Source of the DNA: an uncultured Kineosporia sp.
GTDB lineage: Bacteria; Actinomycetota; Actinomycetes; Actinomycetales; Kineosporiaceae
Direction: 5' to 3'
Assembly (NCBI GenBank): GCA_937859855.1
Contig: CALMAR010000290.1
Location: 4,592 to 15,523 of the forward strand
Length of the DNA: 10,932 nucleotides
The notes under the pieces were generated by a model. The model made no database searches. It had not been told where the DNA came from and worked only from the letters and a program-made list of their open reading frames with translations. A program made the translations under genes and the position numbers. Within the stretch, counting starts at the first letter, position 1. Every line of letters starts with the position of its first letter. This document shows positions 1 through 8,001 of the stretch, in pieces.

Positions 1-27
1 GCCTCCGGTCAGCCTCACATCTAGCTG

Positions 28-43
28 TGTTTCACGAGAAACA
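28..43. promoter_or_regulatory. parS-like centromere site downstream of parB
   Basis: The sequence TGTTTCACGAGAAACA matches the 16-bp ParB-binding palindrome TGTTTCACGTGAAACA at 15 of 16 positions; the one change (T to A) is in the central CGTG. It lies about 60 nt beyond the parB stop codon. parS sites near parAB and oriC are where ParB loads as a CTP-dependent clamp. The match is seen directly; binding is inferred. Confidence 0.75.
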
Positions 44-103
44 TTGTGCGACAGCGCTTTTCAGGCTCTTCGATCTGAGTGGTCGCTCGTCAGCCCAAGA
101 GCG

Positions 104-1294
104 CTAGCTCTGAAATGCTTTTCGCTCCTCAGGGGTGAGAATGTCGAGGATCCGGTTCAGATCTTCGACGCTGGCGAAGTCGATGCTCAGCTTTCCCTTG
201 CTGCGCCCCAAGGAGATGCTGACCCGAGTGTCCAGCCGATCAGCCAAGCGATTGGCCAAGTCGTCCAGTTCGCCGTGGTGTCCACCAGCCCGCGGACGGC
301 GCTTGGCTGGCGCCGGAGAGTCGCTGTCAGTCACCGCGACAGCCTCTTCGGTGGCCCGGACCGACAGGCCCTCACCCACGATCCGCTGAGCCAGCTTGTC
401 CATCGCCTCAGCGTCGTCCAAGCCCAGCAACGCCCGGGCGTGGCCAGCTGACAGGACGCCCGCTGCGACCCGTAGCTGGACCGCCGGCGGCAAGCGAAGC
501 AATCGGATGGTGTTGCTGATCTGCGGCCGGGAGCGGCCGATGCGAGTAGCAAGTTCTTCGTGCGTGCAACCGAAGTCGTCGAGCAGCTGCTGGTACGCCG
601 CAGCCTCTTCCAGCGGATTCAGTTCGCTGCGGTGCAGGTTCTCCAGCAGGGCATCCCGCAGCATCGCGTCGTCCGAGGTGTCCCGGACGATCGACGGGAT
701 CCGCTCCAAGCCCGCTTCCTGAGCTGCGCGCCAGCGGCGCTCGCCCATGATCAGTTCGAAGCGCTCCTCCGCACCCTCGGGCGGCATCGAACGGACGACG
801 ATCGGCTGCAGGACGCCGATCTCCTTGATGGAGTGAACCAGTTCGGCGAGCTGATCCTCGTCGAAGACCTGGCGTGGCTGCTTCGGGTTCGGCTTGATCG
901 CGTTGACCGGGATCTCAGCGAAGTAAGCGCCCGGTACCGGGACCAAGCCTTCGGGCAGTTCCTGAGCCGGCTGCTGAAGCTGCTGATCAACGTGGTCCGG
1001 CTGCGGACCCGGTTCCAGCTGAGCCGGCTCGGCTGCAGTCGTGGCCTGCTCCTTAACTTCACTGGTCGTAGCCGCACTGCTGGTGGTGCTGACCGGACCG
1101 ACCTGCTCTGGCACCACCACCGGAGCCGAGGTCTCGCTCTTCACTTTGACGTCGGTTTTTACGGCTGCCGGGCTGGCCTCGTCCCCCGATGGGAAGAAGA
1201 CGTCGACCGGACGGTCCGCTCCTGTCTTGGCCGGTGGGGCGGGGGGAATCAGGGCCCCCAAACCTCGGCCGAGCCCGCGGCGCTTCTCGCTCAT
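104..1294 (-). CDS. parB: Chromosome partitioning protein ParB (parS-binding CTPase clamp)
   Basis: A 396-aa ParB that binds parS, spreads on flanking DNA as a CTP-dependent clamp and works with ParA to segregate origins. It opens with the typical basic [13 protein letters not shown] segment (residues 5-17). A low-complexity Ala/Glu/Gln/Pro linker follows to about residue 115. The ParB/Srx-type N domain (about 121-225) carries the CTP-binding motifs GERRWR (184-189) and ENLHR (218-222). The central helix-turn-helix region (about 244-270, ending [16 protein letters not shown]) precedes [11 protein letters not shown] (282-292). The C-terminal dimerisation domain covers about 342-396. The ATG is preceded by GAGGAG at 1300-1305 with 5-nt spacing, and the parA stop lies inside that spacer, so the two genes are probably translationally coupled. 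The linker of about 100 residues is at the long end for ParB. Identity is very sure. Confidence 0.97.
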   Translation of the reverse strand: MSEKRRGLGRGLGALIPPAPPAKTGADRPVDVFFPSGDEASPAAVKTDVKVKSETSAPVVVPEQVGPVSTTSSAATTSEVKEQATTAAEPAQLEPGPQPDHVDQQLQQPAQELPEGLVPVPGAYFAEIPVNAIKPNPKQPRQVFDEDQLAELVHSIKEIGVLQPIVVRSMPPEGAEERFELIMGERRWRAAQEAGLERIPSIVRDTSDDAMLRDALLENLHRSELNPLEEAAAYQQLLDDFGCTHEELATRIGRSRPQISNTIRLLRLPPAVQLRVAAGVLSAGHARALLGLDDAEAMDKLAQRIVGEGLSVRATEEAVAVTDSDSPAPAKRRPRAGGHHGELDDLANRLADRLDTRVSISLGRSKGKLSIDFASVEDLNRILDILTPEERKAFQS

Positions 1295-1296
1295 AC

Positions 1297-2799
1297 CTAC
1301 TCCTCTGCTATGGCGTCGTCATTGCCAAGTACTTGCTCGGCCAATTCGCGCGCCGCCTCAAGGTATGAGAGAGCACCACTTGACGCGGGGTCGTAGGTCA
1401 TCACGGTCTGCCCGTGACTGGGCGCTTCACTGATCCGGACCGATCTCGGGACCGTCGTCCGCAGAACCTCGGCGGGAAAGTGAGCACGGACTTCGTCTGC
1501 CACTTGGCTGGACAGCCGGGTGCGCCCGTCATACATGGTCAGCAAGATGGTGCTGACCCGAAGGGTTGGATTCAGGTGGCCCCGGATCAGCTCAACGTTG
1601 CGCAGTAACTGGCTCAATCCTTCCAGGGCGTAGTACTCGCACTGGATCGGGATCAGCACTTCCTTGGCCGCCACGAAGGCGTTGACGGTGAGCAACCCAA
1701 GACTGGGCGGACAGTCGATCAGAATGTAATCCAGCCGGTCATCGCCATCATCTTCCTCTCCCAGATAGGTCCCGACGGCTCTTTCGAGCCGAGACTCGCG
1801 GGCTACCAAGGAGACCAGCTCGATCTCCGCTCCGGCCAGGTCGATCGTGGCCGGAGCGCACCACAGGTTCTCAATGTCGGGGCACTTCTGAATCACCTCG
1901 CGAAGCGGGCGTCCGTCCACCAGCACGTCGTAGGTGCTCGGCACTTCGGAATGGTGGTCAATTCCCAGGGCGGTCGAGGCGTTTCCCTGAGGATCATTGT
2001 CGATCACCAAGACCCGTAAACCCGCCTGAGCCAGCGCTGCAGCCATGTTGACTGTGGTTGTGGTCTTGCCGACTCCGCCCTTCTGGTTGGCCACGGTGAG
2101 CACCCGAGTCTGCTTGGGCCGTGGGAATCTGCGTCCGGCCAGGGCAATCCGGCGCCGGGTGTCTTCAGCAACTTCCAAAGCCAGTGGCGTGTTGTCGTCC
2201 AGCAGCGATATCGATTCCACCAGCCCGGGCGGGGCCGGGGGTGCCCCCGCCCCGGTATCGATCTGCGAACCGGCTTCATGGAATTGCTGCGGCGGTGGAT
2301 CGGTGGTCAACCATGGGCGAGCGACCGAGACCGAACGGGGTGGCTCGGCTTCGGTCTGCTCATCGGAGCCCCTCATCTCTCCTTCGGCCGCACTCAGTGA
2401 CTCCACGTCGATCTGGTTGCTTCCGGAGGAGTTTGGCTCAGTAGCTACTCGCAGGTGCGTCGTTGCCGGTTCACGCTGAGATTGATCTGCGGAGGATTCC
2501 ATGGGCGAAGCTGCTCCATCACTACTGAGATTCGCGCTGCTGACCGCGCCGTCACGGAGATCAAGCTCGTCCATGAGGGGTCCCGGTGCATCCGTGCCGA
2601 CTGGTTCTACAGTCATGACCGCGGCGAACTCACTCCTGGACAGCCGATCAGGAATGGGTGCCGGGGATTGGGTCACCGGCATGGGCTCGGAAGCCGATGT
2701 TTCACGGGAAACGTAGCCCGGATGATGGCGGCCCTTCGGCCAGCCAAGTCCATTGGCTATTCGCTTGAATGTTCCGGACGGCCAGCCCAATTCAGTCAC
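1297..2799 (-). CDS. parA: Chromosome partitioning ATPase ParA with a long N-terminal extension
   Basis: ParA ATPase of the MinD/ParA family, which forms dynamic nucleoid-bound dimers that pull ParB-parS complexes. The ATPase core starts near residue 215. It has the deviant Walker A motif KGGVGKTT (240-247), the A' motif VIDNDPQGN (265-273) and Walker [11 protein letters not shown] (359-368). Typical ParA blocks follow: [15 protein letters not shown] (387-401), [14 protein letters not shown] (417-430) and [15 protein letters not shown] (452-466). The chosen GTG start has AGGAAGGGA at 2805-2813, 5 nt upstream. This gives 500 aa, versus roughly 260-350 for most chromosomal ParA proteins. The extra ~215 residues are Ser/Pro/Glu-rich, probably disordered. 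They include VSRET (30-34), encoded by a parS-like site, a segment also seen near the N-terminus of other actinobacterial ParA proteins as I recall them. A later start, such as the ATG at 2682 or 2502, is possible but has a poorer or absent RBS. parB follows after 2 nt. Confidence 0.95.
   Translation of the reverse strand: MTELGWPSGTFKRIANGLGWPKGRHHPGYVSRETSASEPMPVTQSPAPIPDRLSRSEFAAVMTVEPVGTDAPGPLMDELDLRDGAVSSANLSSDGAASPMESSADQSQREPATTHLRVATEPNSSGSNQIDVESLSAAEGEMRGSDEQTEAEPPRSVSVARPWLTTDPPPQQFHEAGSQIDTGAGAPPAPPGLVESISLLDDNTPLALEVAEDTRRRIALAGRRFPRPKQTRVLTVANQKGGVGKTTTTVNMAAALAQAGLRVLVIDNDPQGNASTALGIDHHSEVPSTYDVLVDGRPLREVIQKCPDIENLWCAPATIDLAGAEIELVSLVARESRLERAVGTYLGEEDDGDDRLDYILIDCPPSLGLLTVNAFVAAKEVLIPIQCEYYALEGLSQLLRNVELIRGHLNPTLRVSTILLTMYDGRTRLSSQVADEVRAHFPAEVLRTTVPRSVRISEAPSHGQTVMTYDPASSGALSYLEAARELAEQVLGNDDAIAEE
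2698..2713. promoter_or_regulatory. parS-like site inside the 5' end of parA
   Basis: TGTTTCACGGGAAACG differs from the parS palindrome at 2 of 16 positions, and at only one within the 14-bp core GTTTCACGTGAAAC (central T to G). In the parA frame it encodes VSRET, residues 30-34. A parS in early parA is common in actinobacteria, which supports both the site and a parA start upstream of it. ParB bound here could also affect parAB expression; that part is inference. Confidence 0.7.
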
Positions 2800-3190
2800 C
2801 GAGATCCCTTCCTGTCACACCACATCACAGCCGCGGTGGCGAGCTAAGACGTGCGGCGCGCTACGACGCCGCGACTAGATTCCGGTAACTCGGTCCGTGC
2901 AGGTGCGAGGCAGGCCAGCTGCGGTCTCCTGGTCGGCGACTGCACGTGGTCCTCACTGCGGACTCCCCCACTGGCTGTTTCTGGAGCGACCACTTTCCGC
3001 ACCGGCACAGCATGACAGGTCCGACGACTTGGTTCGAGGTGCCATGCACAAGGGTGAAAGCTTTGTTCACATCTCTCCCTCAGATCGCGGTAGCGCTACC
3101 GGCTCGCGGTGAGCCTGACGGCTAGGGCAGTCGACTTCCCTGAACCGGGCGCAACGGCATCTGGCGCGGATAAGCAGGAACATGGCGTTC

Positions 3191-3199
3191 TTATCCACA
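3191..3199 (+). promoter_or_regulatory. Consensus DnaA box in the parA-rsmG gap
   Basis: TTATCCACA is an exact match to the classical high-affinity DnaA box. Two weaker neighbours follow on the same strand, TAGTCCACA (3203-3211) and ATACCCACA (3211-3219), each with two differences. They make a short run at about 8-12 nt spacing. The box lies roughly 5.5 kb from dnaA. The match is direct; DnaA binding and any role in origin control are inferred. Confidence 0.6.
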
Positions 3200-3256
3200 A
3201 GCTAGTCCACATACCCACAGGTCTGACTGCCAAGAAATCACTCAAGGCCCTGCACC

Positions 3257-3272
3257 GGTTCCACGTGAAACG
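3257..3272. promoter_or_regulatory. parS-like site in the parA-rsmG gap
   Basis: GGTTCCACGTGAAACG contains the 14-bp parS core with a single change (GTTCCACGTGAAAC, fourth base T to C). The outer bases also differ, so it is the weakest of the four sites over 16 bp (13 of 16). It overlaps a separate inverted repeat at 3258-3278. Confidence 0.5.
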
Positions 3273-3278
3273 TGGAAC
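3258..3278. repeat. Perfect 9-bp inverted repeat overlapping a parS-like site
   Basis: The arms GTTCCACGT (3258-3266) and ACGTGGAAC (3270-3278) are exact reverse complements separated by GAA. The left arm and spacer form most of the parS-like site, so the two structures share bases. It could be a hairpin or an operator for a dimeric regulator. No T-tract follows, so it is not an obvious intrinsic terminator. Confidence 0.6.
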
Positions 3279-3966
3279 TGCTCCACGGCAACAGTCGGCA
3301 CACAGAAATCATTGCGACTGCGGCCCCTGTCCACTCAGCAAGCCTTGCGGCCGTCGGCTAGCTGGGCTACGCACCGGGCACGCAAGGGCTGGCGAGCCCA
3401 GCCGTAGCATTTTCCGGCTGCACACGCGGAGCCTGCTGGAGCCACAGCCCCGTCAGCAAGTGCGATCCCATTGGACATTGAGGAAGCTTGGCGGCCTGGG
3501 CTGGCAACATGGCTGGACGGCTCTCGAGCCGGCTGACCACTCGTAAGCTGGCGAAGGTCCTACGTGTGAGACCAACGGGGCCCGAGTATGGGCATTGTCG
3601 GCTCCACCTTCGCCTTGCACTGACGCCTGTAGTCATGACTGAACATGGCTGCCCGGCAATTTCTTCATACGCGAAGTATCCCCAGCTGGCCAGCCAGTAG
3701 GCGCCGGACCCGAACCGCGCAGAGGCCACCCGCCACCACCGGCCACGCCTGGATCAGCTTGAACTCGGGCATGGACATCAGGGACGGACTCTGTTTCCCG
3801 TCAAACATGAACGCTGGGCGCTGACACTCGCTCAACCATGGCGGTGGCGGCAATCACTTCTCCAACGTGTCGGGATGAGGTGAACCCGACAGCCCGGTCA
3901 GCGAAAGAACGGCAGATGACCGATCACCTCAACGTCAGAGCGGATAGCGACCAGTCGGCTTGTGCC

Positions 3967-3975
3967 ATATCCACA
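3967..3975 (+). promoter_or_regulatory. DnaA-box-like sequence, one mismatch
   Basis: ATATCCACA differs from TTATCCACA only at the first base. It is a single isolated match in the parA-rsmG gap and could be chance, so I score it low. Confidence 0.3.
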
Positions 3976-4323
3976 ATCCGTTGAGCACCGGATCTGTACG
4001 CGTGCGAGCGACGAGTGGCCGAACAACCGGCGCTCCAGCAGCTGATGCCAATACCGCAGGCGCGAGGCGCTTTCGGGCCCACGACGAGAAAGGGCCCTGC
4101 AGGACAGCCGAACGTCACTTGGGCCGCAGCCAACAGGCCCGCATATGAGCGCGTCCCTGGTACCGCCGCCGTCATAAACAACGTGCGTGCTCGGGACCAG
4201 AGCCTGGCGGCCGTCATCCATCAAGACGGTGCCATGGTCGATCCGAGCTGATCTTCGGATCCAGAGATTTGAGCGGTGCGAGGCAGCCATTTCAGGTCTG
4301 CTACGAGGACGAGTGGCTGATCC

Positions 4324-4339
4324 TGTTTCACGTGAATCA
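4324..4339. promoter_or_regulatory. parS-like site just downstream of rsmG
   Basis: TGTTTCACGTGAATCA matches the parS palindrome at 15 of 16 positions; the change (A to T) is in the outer right half-site. It begins 47 nt past the rsmG stop codon. A left half-site, GGTTTCACGG, lies about 10 nt further along the plus strand. parS sites near rsmG are usual in actinobacterial origin regions. Confidence 0.75.
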
Positions 4340-4386
4340 CCTGGTCGGGTTTCACGGAGGTCGTGCACTGACTTCCACAGCGAGAC

Positions 4387-5103
4387 TTACAGACGCCGGG
4401 AGGTGTCGCTTCCGGCTGTGGAACGATGGATGCGGGTATCTCCGTTTACGACCTCAACCACCCGCGTCGATGACCCGGCTATCCCGTCGCGGAGTTCCAA
4501 GATCCGCCACGTGACCGCGCCACACTCACGAAGAAGCCCTTCGGCTTCAGCCAGTTCCGCTGGGATCGACTCGCCCTTCATCGCCAGCAGCACTCCACCG
4601 GATCGCAGCAACGGCAGACACCACTGGGCCAGCCGGGCCATCGGGGCAACCGCTCTGGCTGTCACCACATCGAACGAGCCCAGCTCCGGCCGTAGGTCCT
4701 CCGCACGGCTGCGCTTGATCTCGACATTCGCAAGTCGCAGCTCATCGATCGCCCATCGAAGCCAAGTCACCCGGCGCAGCAACGGCTCGATCAAAGTTAT
4801 TCGCGCATCGGGCCGGGTGATCGCCAGCACGATTCCAGGGAGGCCGGCCCCGCTCCCGACGTCAGCCACTCGGGCTGAACGGGGCAGAAGAGGTGCCAGC
4901 ATCGCGCAGTTCAGCACGTGCCGCTCCCAGATCCGCGGTGCTTCGCGGGGGCCGATCAGCCCCCGTTCAACCGCCGAGCCTGCCAGCAGCTCGGCGAACT
5001 GACGAGCCTGCGGTAGCGATGACCCGAACAGAGCCATGTCATCCCCGCCCGTAGCAGCACCGGACGCCGGATTCATCGCCTCATCCCAGGCTCCACGGAG
5101 CAC
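4387..5103 (-). CDS. rsmG: 16S rRNA (guanine-527-N7)-methyltransferase RsmG
   Basis: RsmG uses S-adenosylmethionine to methylate N7 of G527 in 16S rRNA; loss of the enzyme is linked to low-level streptomycin resistance in many bacteria. The 238-aa frame shows the family pattern: ERGLIGPRE (46-54) and RHVLNC (61-66) before the Rossmann fold, SAM-binding loop DVGSGAGLPG (81-90), the acidic strand end LIEP (104-107), RAEDL (133-137), VVTARAVAPM (146-155) and LLAMKG (172-177). The start is uncertain. GTG at 5103 lies 17 nt after the jag stop but has only a distant GAGG. ATG at 5076, or ATG at 5037 with GGGG close upstream, would shorten it by 9 or 22 residues outside the conserved part. It is the last gene of the rpmH-to-rsmG block. 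Confidence 0.95.
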   Translation of the reverse strand: MLRGAWDEAMNPASGAATGGDDMALFGSSLPQARQFAELLAGSAVERGLIGPREAPRIWERHVLNCAMLAPLLPRSARVADVGSGAGLPGIVLAITRPDARITLIEPLLRRVTWLRWAIDELRLANVEIKRSRAEDLRPELGSFDVVTARAVAPMARLAQWCLPLLRSGGVLLAMKGESIPAELAEAEGLLRECGAVTWRILELRDGIAGSSTRVVEVVNGDTRIHRSTAGSDTSRRL

Positions 5104-5120
5104 GGGTCGCAGCGCCTGCC

Positions 5121-5771
5121 TCAGGCAGGCTGGATCACCACGCGGCGATTCGGCTCTACGCCCTCGGACTCACTCTTGAGGCCGGCCTCGGCGACGACGT
5201 CATGCACGATCTTCCGTTCGAAGGCGGTCATCGGCGCCATCGCCACTGACTCGCCTGAACTCTTCACCTGACCGCAGGCGTCGGCCGCCTTCTCCACCAG
5301 GACCTTCCGGCGCGCGGCGCGATGCCCAGCGATGTCTAGCATCAGCCTGCTCCGCTCACCGGTGCTCGCCTGCACCGCTAGCCTGGTCAGCTCCTGCAGG
5401 GCCTCCAGCACTTCACCGTTGGCGCCGACCAGCCGGCGCAACGATCGGTTGTTGCCCGACTCGGCCACGATGGCCAGCGACGCCCGGCCGTTCTCCACAT
5501 CGATATCGATGTCGCCGTCGACGTCCACGATGTCGAGCAATTCCTCGAGGTAGTCCGCGGCGACATCGCCTTCTTCCTCGAGTTCCTGCACTGATGAGCC
5601 ACGTCGAGATGACCGTGACCGTGTAGCCGACCCCTCGGCCGTTGCGGACGACTCCATAGAGTCCGAGAGTTCGGCCGTCTCCAAAGCCGGCGCCGACTGC
5701 TCGGTCAGGGCTGCACTCATCTCCGTGTCGTCGGCAGTCACCGCGACTTCAGCCTGTCCACCTGTGCTCAT
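5121..5771 (-). CDS. jag: Jag/KhpB-like KH-R3H RNA-binding protein
   Basis: This 216-aa protein is of the Jag (SpoIIIJ-associated, KhpB) family, single-stranded nucleic-acid binders encoded next to yidC in most Gram-positive bacteria; in firmicutes they act with KhpA in RNA regulation of cell elongation and division. The first ~65 residues are acidic and Ser/Ala-rich and replace the usual Jag-N domain. A KH domain follows (about 72-150) with the loop VGANGE (115-120). The R3H domain is C-terminal (about 155-216) with the R-x3-H signature in FERKIVH (184-190) and the family ending SEGVEPNRRVVI (202-213). ATG at 5771 is chosen because GAGGAG (5778-5783) sits 6 nt before it; an in-frame GTG 11 codons upstream lacks such support. 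rsmG begins 17 nt downstream. Confidence 0.93.
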   Translation of the reverse strand: MSTGGQAEVAVTADDTEMSAALTEQSAPALETAELSDSMESSATAEGSATRSRSSRRGSSVQELEEEGDVAADYLEELLDIVDVDGDIDIDVENGRASLAIVAESGNNRSLRRLVGANGEVLEALQELTRLAVQASTGERSRLMLDIAGHRAARRKVLVEKAADACGQVKSSGESVAMAPMTAFERKIVHDVVAEAGLKSESEGVEPNRRVVIQPA

Positions 5772-5938
5772 TACTTGCTCCTCATCCCCCGGCTGGACGA
5801 TCACACCTTCGGCGGCCGCGAACGAACGGGCCGACGGTCAAGGACCGGCGCGAAGGTCTGCAGGTGATCTCGTTCTATCTTCCGGACTCTTATGACTGAA
5901 GGATTACCACTGGCATTGGCGACGGGACATGTTCGCGC
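5772..5938. other. yidC-jag intergenic spacer
   Basis: This 167-nt spacer is the largest break inside the rpmH-to-rsmG block. It holds the jag Shine-Dalgarno (5778-5783). I see no clear terminator hairpin with a T-tract. A weak minus-strand promoter resemblance (TTCAGT, 17 nt, TAGAAC) may give jag-rsmG its own transcription, but the match is too poor to annotate separately. Confidence 0.4.
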
Positions 5939-6967
5939 TCAGCCAGGCGCCTTGTCCGCTGGTTTGGCACTCGCTCGCTTGCTACGCGGCTGCTTGCGCG
6001 GTTGGGTCCGCTGTCCGGAGATCGCTTTGGCAGCTGAGGACTCGTGCTCAGAAGACGACGCGCTCCCGTTGACGGAGGCGCCGTTTCCCGCCGCCTTGCC
6101 CGGCCCGGGCGAACCCGGCGCACCGAGCGCCGCTTTGCCATGCTTGGCCTTACGTTCTAGAAGGGCCTTCTCCGCCGGAGACCCGGGCGCCGGCATCCGC
6201 CGGATCACGTAGAACTGCTGACCCATCGACCAGACGTTGGTGGTCAGCCAGTAGAGCAGGACGCCGATCGGGAAGTTGACCCCGGAAACGGCGAAGATCA
6301 CCGGCAGTACATAGAGCAGGATCTTCTGCTGCTGGGCGAACGGATTGTCCAACGCAGAGGCCGGCATGTTCTTGCGCATCAACTGCCGCTGGGTGGTGAA
6401 CGTGCTGGCCGACATCAGCGCGATCAGGATGATGGTGAGGATCTTGACCGAGATCTGGTCCGACCCCAGGAACGTGGATGACAGCTGCGCACCGAAGAGG
6501 GTGGACTTCTCCGCCTGCCCGGCCAGTTCACGGGTCATCGGCCCGATCGGGTCCCGGGTGCCGGCCGAGATCTTGGACAGTCCGTTCAGCACCCGGAACA
6601 GGGCGAAGAAGATAGGCGCCTGCAACAGGATCGGCAGGCAGGAGGCGAACGGGTTGGTGCCGGCGTTCTTGTACGCCGCCATCGTTTCCTGCGTCATCGC
6701 CTGGCGGGACGCCGGATCGCTCTTCCCCTTGTACTTGGCTTGGATCTTCTTGATCTCCGGCTGAATCAGCTGCATCCCCCGGGACGCCTTGATCTGCTTG
6801 ACGAACAGCGGGATCAGAATGATCCGGATGACGATCACCAGGCCCACGATGGACAGGGCCCAGGTCCAGCCCGACTCTTTGGGCAGGCCGATGGCGCTCA
6901 GCAGAGAATGGAACGTCACCATCATCCAGGCGACGACGATCTCCAGTGGCTTCAGGATCGTGCCCAT
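5939..6967 (-). CDS. yidC: Membrane protein insertase YidC (Oxa1 family)
   Basis: YidC inserts membrane proteins into the cytoplasmic membrane, alone or with SecYEG. The 342 residues show five predicted membrane segments in the order of Gram-positive YidC: about 8-26, 34-56, 105-127, 170-190 and 216-250. The likely hydrophilic-groove arginine is R48 in VIRIILIP. The cytoplasmic loop between segments 2 and 3 is charged (about 57-104) and ends NPFASCLPILLQAPIFFALF (105-124). The conserved LYWLTTNVWSMGQQ (238-251) lies in the last segment. The tail (about 257-342) is Ala/Gly/Ser/Lys/Arg-rich and strongly basic, consistent with ribosome contact. There is no cleavable lipoprotein signal. ATG at 6967 has GAGGAG about 3 nt upstream, a short spacing. 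yidD ends 15 nt before it. Confidence 0.96.
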   Translation of the reverse strand: MGTILKPLEIVVAWMMVTFHSLLSAIGLPKESGWTWALSIVGLVIVIRIILIPLFVKQIKASRGMQLIQPEIKKIQAKYKGKSDPASRQAMTQETMAAYKNAGTNPFASCLPILLQAPIFFALFRVLNGLSKISAGTRDPIGPMTRELAGQAEKSTLFGAQLSSTFLGSDQISVKILTIILIALMSASTFTTQRQLMRKNMPASALDNPFAQQQKILLYVLPVIFAVSGVNFPIGVLLYWLTTNVWSMGQQFYVIRRMPAPGSPAEKALLERKAKHGKAALGAPGSPGPGKAAGNGASVNGSASSSEHESSAAKAISGQRTQPRKQPRSKRASAKPADKAPG

Positions 6968-6982
6968 ACGCTCCTCGACAAC

Positions 6983-7429
6983 TCAAGCCGCGTGCTGATG
7001 GCTCGCATGCGCGCTCACCTCGGTTCGTTCGCCGCCAGCAGCCCGGCGGTCTGGCGATGCCGCCGGATTGGACCGGTCGCCCGGCTGTTGGGTGTGTTCG
7101 CCGGCGACGGGTGGAACGAGATCTACCCCACCAGGGTTCCAGGGATGGCACCGCAGCAGCCTTCGGCCAGCCAGCCAGCCACCCCGGAGCACACCGTGCC
7201 GCTGCACCGCGATGAGCGCGTACTCCGAACACGACGGGTAGAACCGGCAGGTCTGGCCATAGCCCGGAGCGGTGTACAGACCGAGCATCGGTGACAGTAC
7301 GAGCTGATAGACCCTCAGCACGGCAACAAGCACCATCCGGGGAATCCGGCTGACCAGCCGCACCACCTGGGCCAGACCGCGAACAATCCCCCGCGCGGTC
7401 ACCGGGCCAGGGATCAGGACCGGGCTCAC
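6983..7429 (-). CDS. yidD: Membrane protein insertion efficiency factor YidD
   Basis: YidD is a small, inner-face membrane-associated protein that assists YidC-dependent insertion. The family core is clear: [14 protein letters not shown] (37-50), the cysteine block [11 protein letters not shown] (61-71) and [16 protein letters not shown] (91-106). The predicted 148 aa exceed the usual 70-120 because of a basic N-terminal lead of ~30 residues and a Pro/Arg/His-rich tail (about 107-148) that looks disordered. GTG at 7429 overlaps the rnpA stop in a GTGA junction, typical of translational coupling. An internal ATG at residue 32 would give a more conventional N-terminus and cannot be excluded. 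Confidence 0.92.
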   Translation of the reverse strand: MSPVLIPGPVTARGIVRGLAQVVRLVSRIPRMVLVAVLRVYQLVLSPMLGLYTAPGYGQTCRFYPSCSEYALIAVQRHGVLRGGWLAGRRLLRCHPWNPGGVDLVPPVAGEHTQQPGDRSNPAASPDRRAAGGERTEVSAHASHQHAA

Positions 7430-7830
7430 GGCGCCGCTCCGGAAGGCCGGACGGCGGCCAGCGCATCGTCCAGGTCAGCTGCGAGATCCAGCGTCCGGGC
7501 CGCCACGGGGTGTACCCGGATCACCAGCGCGCAGCCGTCCGGCAGGCCAGCCAGCCGTTCGCGCATCAGATGACGCAGCCGGCGCTGCACCCGGTTCCGC
7601 ATCACCGCCGGGCCCACCGTCTTGGGCACCACGAAACCCACAGCAGGAGAACGGCTTTCGGCACCAACAGGCAGACCAGCGGAGTGCTGTCCCGGGGGCT
7701 GACCGGGCCGCCCAGCCCCACCGGGCCCGAGGTAGTGCAGCGTGATCGACCGGCGACCGGCACGACGGCCCCGGCGCAGGACCGCGGTAAAGTCACCGCT
7801 GCTGCGCATCCGGTTCTGTGCCGAGAGCAC
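7426..7830 (-). CDS. rnpA: Ribonuclease P protein component
   Basis: RnpA is the protein subunit of RNase P, which helps the RNA subunit bind and cleave the 5' leader of precursor tRNAs. The 134-aa sequence opens in the family manner ([21 protein letters not shown], from residue 6) and contains [21 protein letters not shown] (64-84). Its RNR helix at 78-91 is the signature. A Gly/Pro-rich insertion of about 25 residues (35-61) separates two core strands. GTG at 7830 is used because it gives the standard N-terminus; its Shine-Dalgarno is weak. It lies 33 nt after rpmH and overlaps yidD by 4 nt. Confidence 0.94.
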   Translation of the reverse strand: MLSAQNRMRSSGDFTAVLRRGRRAGRRSITLHYLGPGGAGRPGQPPGQHSAGLPVGAESRSPAVGFVVPKTVGPAVMRNRVQRRLRHLMRERLAGLPDGCALVIRVHPVAARTLDLAADLDDALAAVRPSGAAP

Positions 7831-7863
7831 TCGCTTGGCCGCTGCCGAAAACAGAACGCGGGT

Positions 7864-8001
7864 TCAGGCCGAAAGTTCTTCGCGGCCCTTGCGCCGGCGC
7901 GCGGAGAGAATGGCGCGCCCGGCCCGGGTACGCATCCGCAGCCGGAAGCCATGCGTCTTGGACCGGCGCCGGTTGTTCGGCTGGAAGGTGCGCTTACTCA
8001 C
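7864..8001 (-). CDS. rpmH: 50S ribosomal protein bL34
   Basis: This 45-aa, very basic protein of the large ribosomal subunit is nearly invariant in bacteria. The translation begins with [19 protein letters not shown] after the initiator and continues [21 protein letters not shown], the standard bL34 sequence. GTG at 8001 has GGGAG 5 nt upstream. An ATG four codons earlier lies at the Shine-Dalgarno itself and is less likely. It heads the minus-strand block, with rnpA 33 nt downstream, as in most bacteria. Confidence 0.97.
   Translation of the reverse strand: MSKRTFQPNNRRRSKTHGFRLRMRTRAGRAILSARRRKGREELSA

Larger units (their letters stand above)
2800..4386. other. Long parA-rsmG gap without a recognisable gene; carries parS-like and DnaA-box motifs
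   Basis: These 1587 nt separate rsmG from parA, both on the minus strand. Several reading frames of 60-156 codons are open on both strands. None has a convincing ribosome binding site, a recognisable domain or a sustained codon pattern, so I annotate no gene. Visible sites are a consensus DnaA box (3191-3199), a one-mismatch DnaA-like box (3967-3975), parS-like sites at 3257-3272 and 4324-4339, and a half parS (GGTTTCACGG) near 4349. The parAB promoter must lie in or upstream of this stretch, but I could not pick a -35/-10 pair with confidence. The stretch may hold decayed coding sequence or a small RNA; neither can be shown from the sequence alone. Confidence 0.7.

Noticed and set aside
65..102. 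GCTCTT...AAGAGC inverted repeat near the parB stop, considered as a terminator
   Set aside because: The arms are only 6 bp, the loop is 26 nt, the repeat lies immediately past the stop and there is no T-tract.
560..1396. 278-codon plus-strand frame antisense to parB
   Set aside because: Its openness is explained by the codon bias of parB on the other strand; no domain or start signal is seen.
3109..3546. 145-codon plus-strand frame in the parA-rsmG gap
   Set aside because: It runs over the DnaA box, the parS-like site and the inverted repeat, has Arg/His/Gln-rich composition and no family resemblance or good ribosome binding site.
3898..4368. 156-codon minus-strand frame after rsmG
   Set aside because: It starts beside the parS-like site, is rich in Arg, Ser and Cys and shows no recognisable motif; treated as noncoding.
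6528..7466. 312-codon minus-strand frame across yidD and yidC
   Set aside because: It is in a different frame from yidD and yidC, both clearly identified, and is Pro/Gly/Arg-rich noise.
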